From Rhynchopus euleeides (lineage: Eukaryota > Euglenozoa > Diplonemea > Diplonemida > Diplonemidae): 64,000 bases of DNA. A model generated the notes under the pieces. The model saw only the letters and a list, made by a program, of their open reading frames with translations. It did not search any database and was not told the origin of the DNA. Of this stretch, positions 41,212-49,910 are shown in pieces. A program made the translations under genes and the position numbers. The stretch spans positions 744,001 to 808,000 of the forward strand of contig OY723253.1 in assembly GCA_963210315.1 (NCBI GenBank), read 5' to 3'. The stretch's first letter is position 1, and the number at the start of each line of letters is the position of its first letter.

Positions 41212-44118
41212 TCACGGGTAAGCCTCGCTGGGCGAACCTGCGTAGCTCAGGGGCACGACAGGGGTGCGCCTGCTGTCAGGCGTGTGTGACTTGGCCTGCT
41301 GCATGGCACGCCGTAGGTCGGAAAGGGCGCCTGACGGCACAGGCGTCCCTGGGTTAGGGGGCGCGGGCACCGTGCTCTTTGCAAACGGCAGCGGGGAGGG
41401 CGGGGTCGGGCGTGCCTGGCCTGTGTCCTGCAGCAGCAGGCGCAACCTGCGCAGCTCTTCTGCTGCAATCTGAGTGATGCGCAGTGCGAGGCGCCTGGCT
41501 GATGCGCGATCAGGCTTGCCTTGCACACGCCATGCTTCGTCGAGTGGGGCAGCATGCTCCTTCAGTTCGTCAACAATGCGGCAGTAGGCACCGATCTGCA
41601 GGTCGTCCTCCTCCCGCTGCCTCTGCATGTAGAGGGCTTCGCGTCGCCAGAAGCCCCTCTTCCAGCCGTCGATCTCAGCGCGCACAACAGCCTCGTTGTG
41701 TGCGAAGTGCTGCCGCTCGATGGTCTCCTGCGCCTCGATGCCTGTGGCAGCCTGGACCTGTGTGAGGTGGTGCACCCGCTGCAGCTGCAGCTGCTCGCGC
41801 TGGCGCTGCCGCCCCGCCACCCCCCCTGTGAGCCGGGCCCAGTATTTCGCTGCCAGGGCGCGCTGCGAGATGGAGGTGATCAGGCTGCTGGCGCTGGCGC
41901 GGGCCTTGCGGCGGAGGACGTGGCGCTCCAGCTTCCGGAAGTAGCGCTGTTGGATGCAGGCCCGTGTTGTATCCGCAAGCTTGTGGACCACCGTTATCAT
42001 GAGGCGCCGCTCCGACCGCAATCGGGCAGAGCGTGTTGCCCGTGCGTACAGCTTGCTCCAGAACTTGCGGAGGCAGGCGCGCTCAACGCGCCCCACCATC
42101 TTCTCGAACATAGACTGCACGTGGAGGCGGACGCAGTGTTGCTGTCGTTGCTTGAGCTTGTCTGCTTCCTCGCGTGACTGACGTGCGTGCACCTCCTGGA
42201 GCTCCTTCATGCTGCTGTCGAGGTGGCGCGACAGATCGTCCTGCACGAACCTCAGATGCTCGCGCCACAGATCCGCCAGCCCACCGGGCACCTGTGCTGC
42301 GATCCCAGCACGCGCTTCCTGCTCCTGCCGCAGCAGGGCGTGCTGCGCCTCCCGGTTGCTGCACTCCAACACACGCTCATCTGCAGCCTGCAGGGCGACA
42401 CGCGTCTCACCGCGCTCGCGCTGCAATGCATCGCGCACCTCCTCCAGCACATCCAGCAGGCCCTCGGGCATGCTGTAGCGGTGCCCCTCCGCCAGCCGCA
42501 GCGCACGGTCCACCGCCTCCTCGGGAGCGGAGGTGTCGCTCTCCCCGATGCTCTCGTCATCGGTGCCGCGCGACATGACACGCAGCGTCTTCGCCTCCAG
42601 CTGCTTCACAACACCCCACAGCCGCGCGCTGTCAGACTTCGCCGCCGCCGCCGCAGATGCCAACAGCTTCTCCTGCAACACGCCATCGCCGTCGGCACAC
42701 TCAAGGCTGACGACACACACATCACCGGGGGGGCAACTCACACCCCGCACGACGTAATGCTGCAGGGGGCTCAGCAGATACCCTGCAGCACAGCGGCTCA
42801 ACGGTGCCAGGTTGGCTGTGCGCGACGGGCGCGCAATGCGGAAGATCACCAGGGGAACCCCTCCAGGGGCACTCCCCAACGCCTGGTCCTGCGTGGCGTA
42901 GGCAACGTGCAGCCCCCGCCACAGCACCGTCTGCCCCACGACGTAGCTCTCTGCAGCCTGCGAGGGCACGAGCTGCTCCGCACGCCACAGCTCGCCTGCC
43001 TTGAAGCGGCACGCCTGTGCCGCAGCCTGCCAGAGCATCGGACAGGCCTCAGGCGCCGCTGTGAGCAGCGAGCCGTTGCGCAGCGGAGCCCCCTGCGTCC
43101 AGCTCCAGTCTGTATGTCGCTTCCCATACAGCTCACGCGCTCGCGTGAAGGCGGCAGGCTCGCCCTGGCGGGGCAGGGGGGGCACGTCGCGGTACCCCAC
43201 GTCGCGGTCGACATCCTCTGGGCGCTGTGCAATGAAGTGCAGCGCCAGCAGCTCCGAGAGGTGCAGCCCGGGCATCGCCGCCGCGACGCTGGGCGTGAGG
43301 TAGCGCGTATATGCGATGCAGGCGAAGTCATCCGCAGGGGCCGCCTCCCTGCCGGAGGGGAAGCGCAGGATGGAGGCGAGCTCTGACACCAGCCCGCCCT
43401 GCGCCGCTGCGCCGCTGTCGACGATGCTCTGCAGGAACACGGGGGCCGCCGCACCCGCCAGCACACCCGCCGAAGTCAGCGGCACGGCTGCCACCGCGCC
43501 AGACGCCTCGGCGAGACGCTCGCGCCACTCCGCCAGCTGCGGCACCGCCTGTGCCGCGAGGTTCGCCTTTGCCAGGCGCCTCTCTTCGCGCCGCACGGCG
43601 TGTGCCAGCGGCAGGCCCTGCTGTGCCGCTGCAGGGCTGCTGCCGGTGCTGGCTGCCACAGGCAGCGCCTGCGCAGCGTTGCCCTTCAGCATGCTGATGA
43701 GCGCAGCCTCCGGGATGGCGGACACGGGGGGCACAGCGGGGGGCGCAGTGCCCGGGTAGTCCACGGTGAAGGCGACTGTGAGTGACACGGCTGGGGGCAT
43801 CGGCAGCTTCCGCGTCACACGCAGCAGGCCTACCGCTGGCCCGAGGGTGACGGAGGCGACGCCCAGCACAGCGCCGCCCTGGCGGGCGAAGAGCCGCAGC
43901 CGCACCTGCAGGGCAGACCGGGTGTGCAGCTGCAGCGGGATGCGCATCTCCTCCCCGACAGCGCCGACCGCAGGGCGCGACTCATCCGCAGCCCCACTCG
44001 CCGTGGCCTCGCACAGCACGTCTGCCGCACGCACACCCCCGATGGAGACGACGTGCACACCCACGTAGCTCGGCAGCTGCTTCAGACGATCCACCAGCTC
44101 GCCCTCCCCCATCGGCAT
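41212..44118 (-). CDS. Coiled-coil protein with Sfi1-like repeats and a possible ADP-ribosyltransferase-like domain
   Basis: The ATG at 44118 (MPMGEGELVDRLKQLPSY) lies 9 bp after CTGCCTCAG, a likely trans-splice acceptor; the longer frame upstream is low-complexity leader. The product is 968 aa. Residues 10-135 are beta-rich (VGVHVVSIGGVRAADV, LQVRLRLFARQ, SLTVAFTVDYPG), C2-like at best. Residues about 260-500 include TVLWRGLHVAY (about 396) and LAPLSRCAAGYLLSPLQHYVV, an order reminiscent of arginine-specific mono-ADP-ribosyltransferases, but the catalytic Glu motif is absent. A long coiled coil then carries YFxKL-type repeats (CLRKFWSKLYARA about 681, CIQQRYFRKLERHV about 718, ALAAKYWARLTGG about 753). 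The tail is Pro-rich. It is probably cytoskeletal. Confidence 0.75.
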   Translation of the reverse strand: MPMGEGELVDRLKQLPSYVGVHVVSIGGVRAADVLCEATASGAADESRPAVGAVGEEMRIPLQLHTRSALQVRLRLFARQGGAVLGVASVTLGPAVGLLRVTRKLPMPPAVSLTVAFTVDYPGTAPPAVPPVSAIPEAALISMLKGNAAQALPVAASTGSSPAAAQQGLPLAHAVRREERRLAKANLAAQAVPQLAEWRERLAEASGAVAAVPLTSAGVLAGAAAPVFLQSIVDSGAAAQGGLVSELASILRFPSGREAAPADDFACIAYTRYLTPSVAAAMPGLHLSELLALHFIAQRPEDVDRDVGYRDVPPLPRQGEPAAFTRARELYGKRHTDWSWTQGAPLRNGSLLTAAPEACPMLWQAAAQACRFKAGELWRAEQLVPSQAAESYVVGQTVLWRGLHVAYATQDQALGSAPGGVPLVIFRIARPSRTANLAPLSRCAAGYLLSPLQHYVVRGVSCPPGDVCVVSLECADGDGVLQEKLLASAAAAAKSDSARLWGVVKQLEAKTLRVMSRGTDDESIGESDTSAPEEAVDRALRLAEGHRYSMPEGLLDVLEEVRDALQRERGETRVALQAADERVLECSNREAQHALLRQEQEARAGIAAQVPGGLADLWREHLRFVQDDLSRHLDSSMKELQEVHARQSREEADKLKQRQQHCVRLHVQSMFEKMVGRVERACLRKFWSKLYARATRSARLRSERRLMITVVHKLADTTRACIQQRYFRKLERHVLRRKARASASSLITSISQRALAAKYWARLTGGVAGRQRQREQLQLQRVHHLTQVQAATGIEAQETIERQHFAHNEAVVRAEIDGWKRGFWRREALYMQRQREEDDLQIGAYCRIVDELKEHAAPLDEAWRVQGKPDRASARRLALRITQIAAEELRRLRLLLQDTGQARPTPPSPLPFAKSTVPAPPNPGTPVPSGALSDLRRAMQQAKSHTPDSRRTPVVPLSYAGSPSEAYP

Positions 44119-44352
44119 CGCGCCGCCTGAGGCAGCAGGGAGAACCCTGCCTGGGGGCGGGTGCGTGGATGGGTGGTGTGGTGTTGTGGCGTGCGTGGGG
44201 GGCGGCACCAAGGTGGGTGGTGAAAGGCGTGTGGCGTGTAGGGGGGTTGGGGTGGGGTGTGCGGTCATGTGCTTAGCTCTACTCCTGCCGCCCAGACGCT
44301 CTACAGTACATTAGGCAATGGGCAACGGCATCGCATTGGGGGGGCAAGGGGG

Positions 44353-47300
44353 CTAGGGCAGCGCGTTTAAGTTGTAAGCGGGTGTCAGGTGGTGCGGCGA
44401 CGCGTGCGTTGCGGGGCGGGCCACCCCGCGCGGGGGGGAGGGCGGCAGCACCCTGATGCCGGGCATGGTGGGAGCGGTGCCCTCCTGCGGGAGGTGCGGT
44501 GCGACGTAGCGCTCCGCCGGCCGTGCCATGCCGGGGGCCTTGTACCGCTGGACACCCTCTGGCGAGGGGGTGGCGCCTGGGGGCATGTAGCGGTCTTTGG
44601 GGAGCAACGCAACTGGCGTGTCGTTTTCTGACGGCAGGCTTGTCACGTAGCGAGGGGCGCGCGAGTCGCGCTGTGTATGTGTCGGGATGGGCATCGGGGG
44701 TGCCTTGTGCACCTGCAGTGCATCGACCTGAGGCGTGTCGTTGTCCACCACACCTGTGGCAATGTCCGTCGGGTGCTGCACGACGTACCGTGCCCCGTGT
44801 CTGTACAGTTCAGTGTAAGCGTAGCGCAGGAGAGACAGTGCCGTCTGGTCTCCGATAATGCGGCAGGCGCGTTGGGACCACAGGCGTCGGTAGTACCGAC
44901 GCCGCAAGGCGTGCGATGAGTGGATGAGAAGTGCCTCCGCCGCAGCAGCAAGGTGTGACGACCTCTGCTGCACGCAGGCGCTCAGGGCGATGGCAGCTGT
45001 CACTGCCGCGACGAGAAGCCGCCGCTTCTTCAGCGCGGCCAGGAGGTGGTTCTGCAGGCAGCGCGCGGCGGCGTGCTGCATCGCAGCCCCGCCCTGCCTG
45101 CGCCTCCACAGTTCCATGGCCCTCTGCACGGCTGGGCTGCTGTGCCTGCGGCCTGCGTGTGTGGTGCCGTCCTGCCGCCACCAGGAGGGTGCCGATGCTG
45201 TGCACTCAGTCTCCCACTCCCGCCTGGCTGTGGCCCGCAGCGCACGGCTCTTCCACGTGGCGTAGATGGTGCGTGCGGCAAGCAGGCGGGTTGCCTTCTT
45301 GCGTACAAAGAACCTGATCCATCTCCGGAGCAGCCGCAGCCGCAGCGATCGGCGGCGCGCCAAGAAGGCACGCACCATGCGCTGGATGTTGAGTGCGGCC
45401 TGCCAGGCTGCCTTGCGCGGTGCCTTGATGCCTCGCAGCTTTTCAAAGTAACACCGCATGAGCGCCTTGCGGCTCATCGCATGCAGCGCCACCATCGAGA
45501 GTTCCAGCTGGCCACGCCGCACACCCTGTTGGGTCACAGCCAGCACCGACGCTGCTGCAGCCGCCAGGCACCGGGCTGTGGAGGAGCAGCGCAGCACACC
45601 CTGCCACCTTGCTGTGTACGCACGGAGCAACCCTATGGACGTCGTGCGCAGCAGGGCGTCCGCCACAGCAGTGCGCTGCCGCGTGAGCAACGCACGGCCT
45701 GCGCAGGCCGTGGCAAATGCAACCGCAGCAGCTGAGGCCGCCCGGCCCCCGCAGCGCACAGCCACGTGGCGCACTAGCAGCGGGTAGAAGCGCTGCAGGA
45801 CCCGCACCCCAGCACGGTGCGCGAGGGGGTGCCACTCGGCAGCCGCTGTGCGGCGCCGCCGGCGCTGCGGCGGACGCACAGCCCTGACACGCCATGCCCT
45901 TTGGATGGTCAGGGCGGCTGCATCCTCCCTCCCCAGCACCATGCTGGCCGTCAGCTCCACCTGGTCGGCACGGCTCGACGGCGGCAGCGCAGGGACCGCC
46001 ACCCCCACCCGGGACACCTGGCACACGCCTGCCTGCGCCGCCTGCCGCCTGTAGAAGCGCTGTATGCGTGAGGCAGCTGCCCCCCTACGTGCCCGCCACA
46101 GCAACCCACGCGCATAGCGCCGCAGCAGCAGCGTGGCAGCAACCCACTTCAGCGTTGCGACAGACGGACTCCTCTTCATGCGCCTCGGCCGCACCACTGC
46201 AGGGGGCGAGACCGCAGCAGGCACACGCATCACCACGGCTGCAGGGCTGGCTGGGCGGTACACAGGGTGCGCCACTGCAGGCGGCGTGCTGATACCCACC
46301 GGCTGCACGTCAGCGGGCACTCCCACCCCCACCCCCACCAGGTCGGGCGGCGCCACAGGCACAAGCTGCGGCTCCGACACCGAACACCTCAGGGGCAGGG
46401 CCTGGGAATCGTCCCCACCACTCGGCAGGGGTGCGGCAGACAGCTCCTCTGCCTGCCCCTTCGCCACCGCAGGCACCAGCTGGGCGCTCGCCTCAAACAC
46501 GGGGGCGTCGCGCAGGGGGGGCTGCGTTGCCGGCTGCCTATAGGAGGGGCTGCTGCTGCTGATGGGCACAACCTCACTCGGCGACGGCACCAGCTGAGGC
46601 TGCCCACACCGCACCGGCTGCGGGGTTGTGTCGATGCGCGTCGTGTCGAGCGGCGCTGGCACTGCCTGATCCCGCGCGACGGGGCGCAGCTCTGCAGGGT
46701 GGGGCTGGCGCGTCCCGAGTGTGGCGAGGCCAGGAAGCAGCTGCGCGTCCCCCTCGGTGGGCCTGACGTGGGCATCCGCCCACATCAGCTCCTGCGGTGC
46801 AGCCACCAGCGTGGGGCACGACGGGCGCCGCGTGGCAGGGACAGCTTCGGAGGGCTCTTGCCGCAGGGGGCTCGGTACAGCACCGTGCGCCGACACGAGG
46901 GGGGCAGCCCGCTGCACCGACACGAGCTGCACGGTGCCAGGCGAGCGCTGCCTGCCTGCCACGGCGGGTCGGGGGCCCTGAGGGCCTGGGGGCAGCTCCG
47001 GCTGAGGGGCAGGCGTCTTGATGTGGCGCGCAGCGCCCTGCCGCGAAGCAGCAGCAGGGACTGTGGCAGGCGTGCCGTGGGGCAGCAGCTGCGGGGCAAA
47101 CACCGGATCCTCTGTGCCTGTGTCCTGCGGGGGTGTCAGGATGCGGTGGAGGCGCCCTGCGGTGTACAGCTCCTCTGCGCACACCGCACGGCGCGGCTCC
47201 TGCAGCGGCTGGCAGCGGCTGTGCTGCGCATGCGTGTGCGGCGGTGCGGCACGGGGGGACGGCTGCAGCTCCTCTGCCCATGTGAGCATCCTGTGAAGCG

Positions 47301-49311
47301 TGGCCCACAGCTCCAGGTGGCTCTGCAGGCACTGCGCCTCCGCCTCGCACCTGCTGTGCAGGGTGCACATCACCAGCTGTGCCCTGGCTGCCGTGCGGCG
47401 CCACTCTGCCAAGCAGCGCCGCTCGTAGGCCCTGCACTGGTTGGACCTCGCCCAGGACTGCAGGCTCTGTGCGGCGGTGCTGCGCTCTCGGCGTGTGCCC
47501 ACGCGCGTGTCGATGGCACCCCGGTAGCGGCGTGCCCTGACGCAGCCCTGCAACACGGAGGCGCTGCCCCACACAGCACGCCTGTGCTGCGCGAGGCGGA
47601 GGCGTGCCACAGCGGCGAGGGCGACACGTTGCAGCAGGTCTGCTGCCCGGGCGCGGAGTGAGAGGGAAAAGAGGGTTGAGCGTGTGAGCATCCCAGCAGC
47701 AGCTGCACGCACTCTGCTGGCAGCACGGATGGCGCGGCCGTGGGTCAGGAGCAGCCGCGTCCGGTAGCCCCTGCCTGCTGCCTGCAGGTGCGATGCGGCC
47801 CTGGCCTGCAGCAGCTGCGGGAGGAGGGGGCGTCGTGTGCGGAAGGCACGCCCGGCAGCCTGGATGCGGCCTGCTGCCCGCCTGCGCCCTGCTAGGAAGC
47901 GGCGGACCATGCATTGGATGACAAAGGCGGCCTGTGTCCTGAGGGACAGCTGCCTCCGGGTCTGCAGCCCCTTCCATGCTGCTGTTATTCGCACCGCGCT
48001 GCCCCGCAGCTGATGCCGCCGCACGCGCTCCGAGAGGCCGCGGTACGCAGCTTGGATGCGGGTGGCGGCAATCCCGGAGTTGAGGTGGGCGGTGAACCAA
48101 CGCCCGATGCATCCCCTCCCGTAGCGCTGCAGCCGAAGCGCGGCTCTGGTCCGGAAGTGGCGCTGCTGGCGCTTCAGGTACCTCCGCACAAAGATCTGTG
48201 CCATCGTCACCACCCTTTGAAGCTCGGCGCTGATGTGAGACGTCGCAGTCTTCAGGGCGCCGTATTGCGTCACCAACACCTCGACAGGGTCCAGCTGCGC
48301 TGAACCCGGCATCGGGTGCAGGCGCTGCATGTCCGACGGCCGTATCCTATGCCTGCGATCCCTCGGGGCCGCAGTGGCAGGCGCAGCCTGCAGCCCACGG
48401 GCCAGGAAGGGGTTGAGGCGCACCTCCACCCCCAGCAGGTACACGAGGGGCTCGTTGCGGAACACACGCTCGTCGAGATCGTAGAGCAGCGCCAGCAGCA
48501 CGTTGGCCCCACCGTAGCGGAAGGCCCGCCTGCCGGAGGCAGCACGCCATGCAAGCACCCCGTGCACCACCCCAAGCGTCGCCGCACGCAGCTGGTCGAC
48601 ACAACCCTTCAGCTCCACACGCAGCAGCTCGAATGACTGCGATGCCTGCAGGTGGTGGTGCGACCGATACGCCTTGTCACGTGTGTCGCCGGAGACACCC
48701 CACATGCGATACCGCTCAGCCAACCCCTTCAGCGACTGCATCACCGCCTCACGCGCCTGCATCGACTGCGTGATATCACACACCTGCCTCTGCTCCTGCA
48801 GCAGCCGCGCCAACTCCACGTTGAGCACATGGTAGTCATCCGCCACCCCACGTGTGAAGTGCCGCTCCCTGATACGCCGCCGCAGCAGACGCGGCGCCTC
48901 CAGCTCCTCCCACAGCGCCTCGATACGGGTCTTCAACGCCTCATACGGGTCGTGGTAGGGCGTGGGGAACACCACAGGCACAGCAACTGGCACCGGAGGC
49001 GGGGGGCTGGCAGGCCTGGGGGGCGACAGCGCCGGGGAGTCGAACCTCAGATTGAAGCAGCGCAACGCCTCATGCGCTGCCGCCTGCAGCCTCGACTTCA
49101 CCTTCGAAGGCGCAGTGTTGTACACGGCCGCGCTGTACCCCGAGCGGGCGGCGGGCAGTGCTGCCACATCTCGCCTCTTGGAGTGCCCCCTCCCCTCATG
49201 CAAGGCATGCCTCTTGCGGGCCTTCCCCTCCACAGCACAGGGGTGTACGATACGCGAATACGGCGGCGACGGCCTGTGGTAGGGACCTGCCTGATGCACA
49301 CCCCCGATCAT
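44353..49311 (-). CDS. Large IQ-motif protein (1652 aa)
   Basis: The ATG at 49311 (MIGGVHQAGPYH) directly follows TGCCCTCCAG, a probable trans-splice acceptor. It is the first gene of the block. A basic N-terminus and a helical domain (about 90-390, EALKTRIEALWEELEAPRLL) precede an IQ cluster (about 395-700: AATRIQAAYRGLSER, AAFVIQCMVRRFLAGRRR, AAGRIQAAGRAFRTRR). A long Pro/Gln/Val-rich insert with repeated QLVP/QLLP motifs (about 760-1040) follows. A second IQ series (about 1045-1360) has AAASRIQRFYRRQ, AALTIQRAWRVRAV and AALNIQRMVRAFLARRR. The C-terminal 190 residues contain repeated RY(V/M/K)xP tags. IQ motifs bind calmodulin or centrin; the arrangement suggests a spindle-pole or axonemal scaffold like ASPM-type proteins (inference). 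Confidence 0.85.
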   Translation of the reverse strand: MIGGVHQAGPYHRPSPPYSRIVHPCAVEGKARKRHALHEGRGHSKRRDVAALPAARSGYSAAVYNTAPSKVKSRLQAAAHEALRCFNLRFDSPALSPPRPASPPPPVPVAVPVVFPTPYHDPYEALKTRIEALWEELEAPRLLRRRIRERHFTRGVADDYHVLNVELARLLQEQRQVCDITQSMQAREAVMQSLKGLAERYRMWGVSGDTRDKAYRSHHHLQASQSFELLRVELKGCVDQLRAATLGVVHGVLAWRAASGRRAFRYGGANVLLALLYDLDERVFRNEPLVYLLGVEVRLNPFLARGLQAAPATAAPRDRRHRIRPSDMQRLHPMPGSAQLDPVEVLVTQYGALKTATSHISAELQRVVTMAQIFVRRYLKRQQRHFRTRAALRLQRYGRGCIGRWFTAHLNSGIAATRIQAAYRGLSERVRRHQLRGSAVRITAAWKGLQTRRQLSLRTQAAFVIQCMVRRFLAGRRRAAGRIQAAGRAFRTRRPLLPQLLQARAASHLQAAGRGYRTRLLLTHGRAIRAASRVRAAAAGMLTRSTLFSLSLRARAADLLQRVALAAVARLRLAQHRRAVWGSASVLQGCVRARRYRGAIDTRVGTRRERSTAAQSLQSWARSNQCRAYERRCLAEWRRTAARAQLVMCTLHSRCEAEAQCLQSHLELWATLHRMLTWAEELQPSPRAAPPHTHAQHSRCQPLQEPRRAVCAEELYTAGRLHRILTPPQDTGTEDPVFAPQLLPHGTPATVPAAASRQGAARHIKTPAPQPELPPGPQGPRPAVAGRQRSPGTVQLVSVQRAAPLVSAHGAVPSPLRQEPSEAVPATRRPSCPTLVAAPQELMWADAHVRPTEGDAQLLPGLATLGTRQPHPAELRPVARDQAVPAPLDTTRIDTTPQPVRCGQPQLVPSPSEVVPISSSSPSYRQPATQPPLRDAPVFEASAQLVPAVAKGQAEELSAAPLPSGGDDSQALPLRCSVSEPQLVPVAPPDLVGVGVGVPADVQPVGISTPPAVAHPVYRPASPAAVVMRVPAAVSPPAVVRPRRMKRSPSVATLKWVAATLLLRRYARGLLWRARRGAAASRIQRFYRRQAAQAGVCQVSRVGVAVPALPPSSRADQVELTASMVLGREDAAALTIQRAWRVRAVRPPQRRRRRTAAAEWHPLAHRAGVRVLQRFYPLLVRHVAVRCGGRAASAAAVAFATACAGRALLTRQRTAVADALLRTTSIGLLRAYTARWQGVLRCSSTARCLAAAAASVLAVTQQGVRRGQLELSMVALHAMSRKALMRCYFEKLRGIKAPRKAAWQAALNIQRMVRAFLARRRSLRLRLLRRWIRFFVRKKATRLLAARTIYATWKSRALRATARREWETECTASAPSWWRQDGTTHAGRRHSSPAVQRAMELWRRRQGGAAMQHAAARCLQNHLLAALKKRRLLVAAVTAAIALSACVQQRSSHLAAAAEALLIHSSHALRRRYYRRLWSQRACRIIGDQTALSLLRYAYTELYRHGARYVVQHPTDIATGVVDNDTPQVDALQVHKAPPMPIPTHTQRDSRAPRYVTSLPSENDTPVALLPKDRYMPPGATPSPEGVQRYKAPGMARPAERYVAPHLPQEGTAPTMPGIRVLPPSPPRGVARPATHASPHHLTPAYNLNALP

Positions 49312-49499
49312 CTGGAGGGCACACAGCGCATCGTGCAGGGGTGGGGGGGTGGGTGGGTGTAGTTTGAGGCCTGCCGGGCGCGAGTGATTGCAAGGAAGTG
49401 CCGCCAACACTAAGGTAAACGCTTCGCGGGCTGCATCCAAGAGAGGGGGGCGGGGGGTGGGGTGTGGGTGACCAGATCACTGCCCCAGACACTCAAGCC

Positions 49500-49910
49500 C
49501 AAGGGGGGGGGGGGTAGGCCCCCCAATGTACACGGTGGGATCTTGTAATTTATTACATGTATAACTACATGTATAAAGGGCCCAATATACTTGGTTTTTA
49601 CTGGTCACATGGCAGTACGTGGGCAGTGAATACTTTCATTTTATTAGCACTTACTTGACACTAACATGTCACATATCCAGGTTTACTTCACACATACTTG
49701 TCATGTCAAGTAAAATACTTGCATGACAAGTCATGTACTTGTCATGCAACTATTTTTACTTGCATTGTTCTCAATGTACAAGTAAAATACTTGCATGACA
49801 AGTATTTTACATGTAAAATACTTGTCATGCAAGTAAAATACATGTAGAATGCTTGCATGACAAGTATTTTACATGTATTTTACATGTATTTTACATGTAA
49901 ACCCGAGTGT
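49500..49910. repeat. G tract and ACATGTA array (mirror of 2224-2380)
   Basis: It begins with a run of G and CACGGTGGGATCTTGTAA, the inverted form of the junction at 2338-2356. It continues with ACATGTA, CTTGTCATGCAAG and AAAATACTTGC units to about 49,905. Confidence 0.7.

Noticed and set aside
46267..47661. 464-codon plus-strand and 512-codon minus-strand frames inside the IQ gene
   Set aside because: Alternative frames of a GC-rich gene, rich in Arg/His/Ala; only the 1653-codon frame has IQ motifs throughout.
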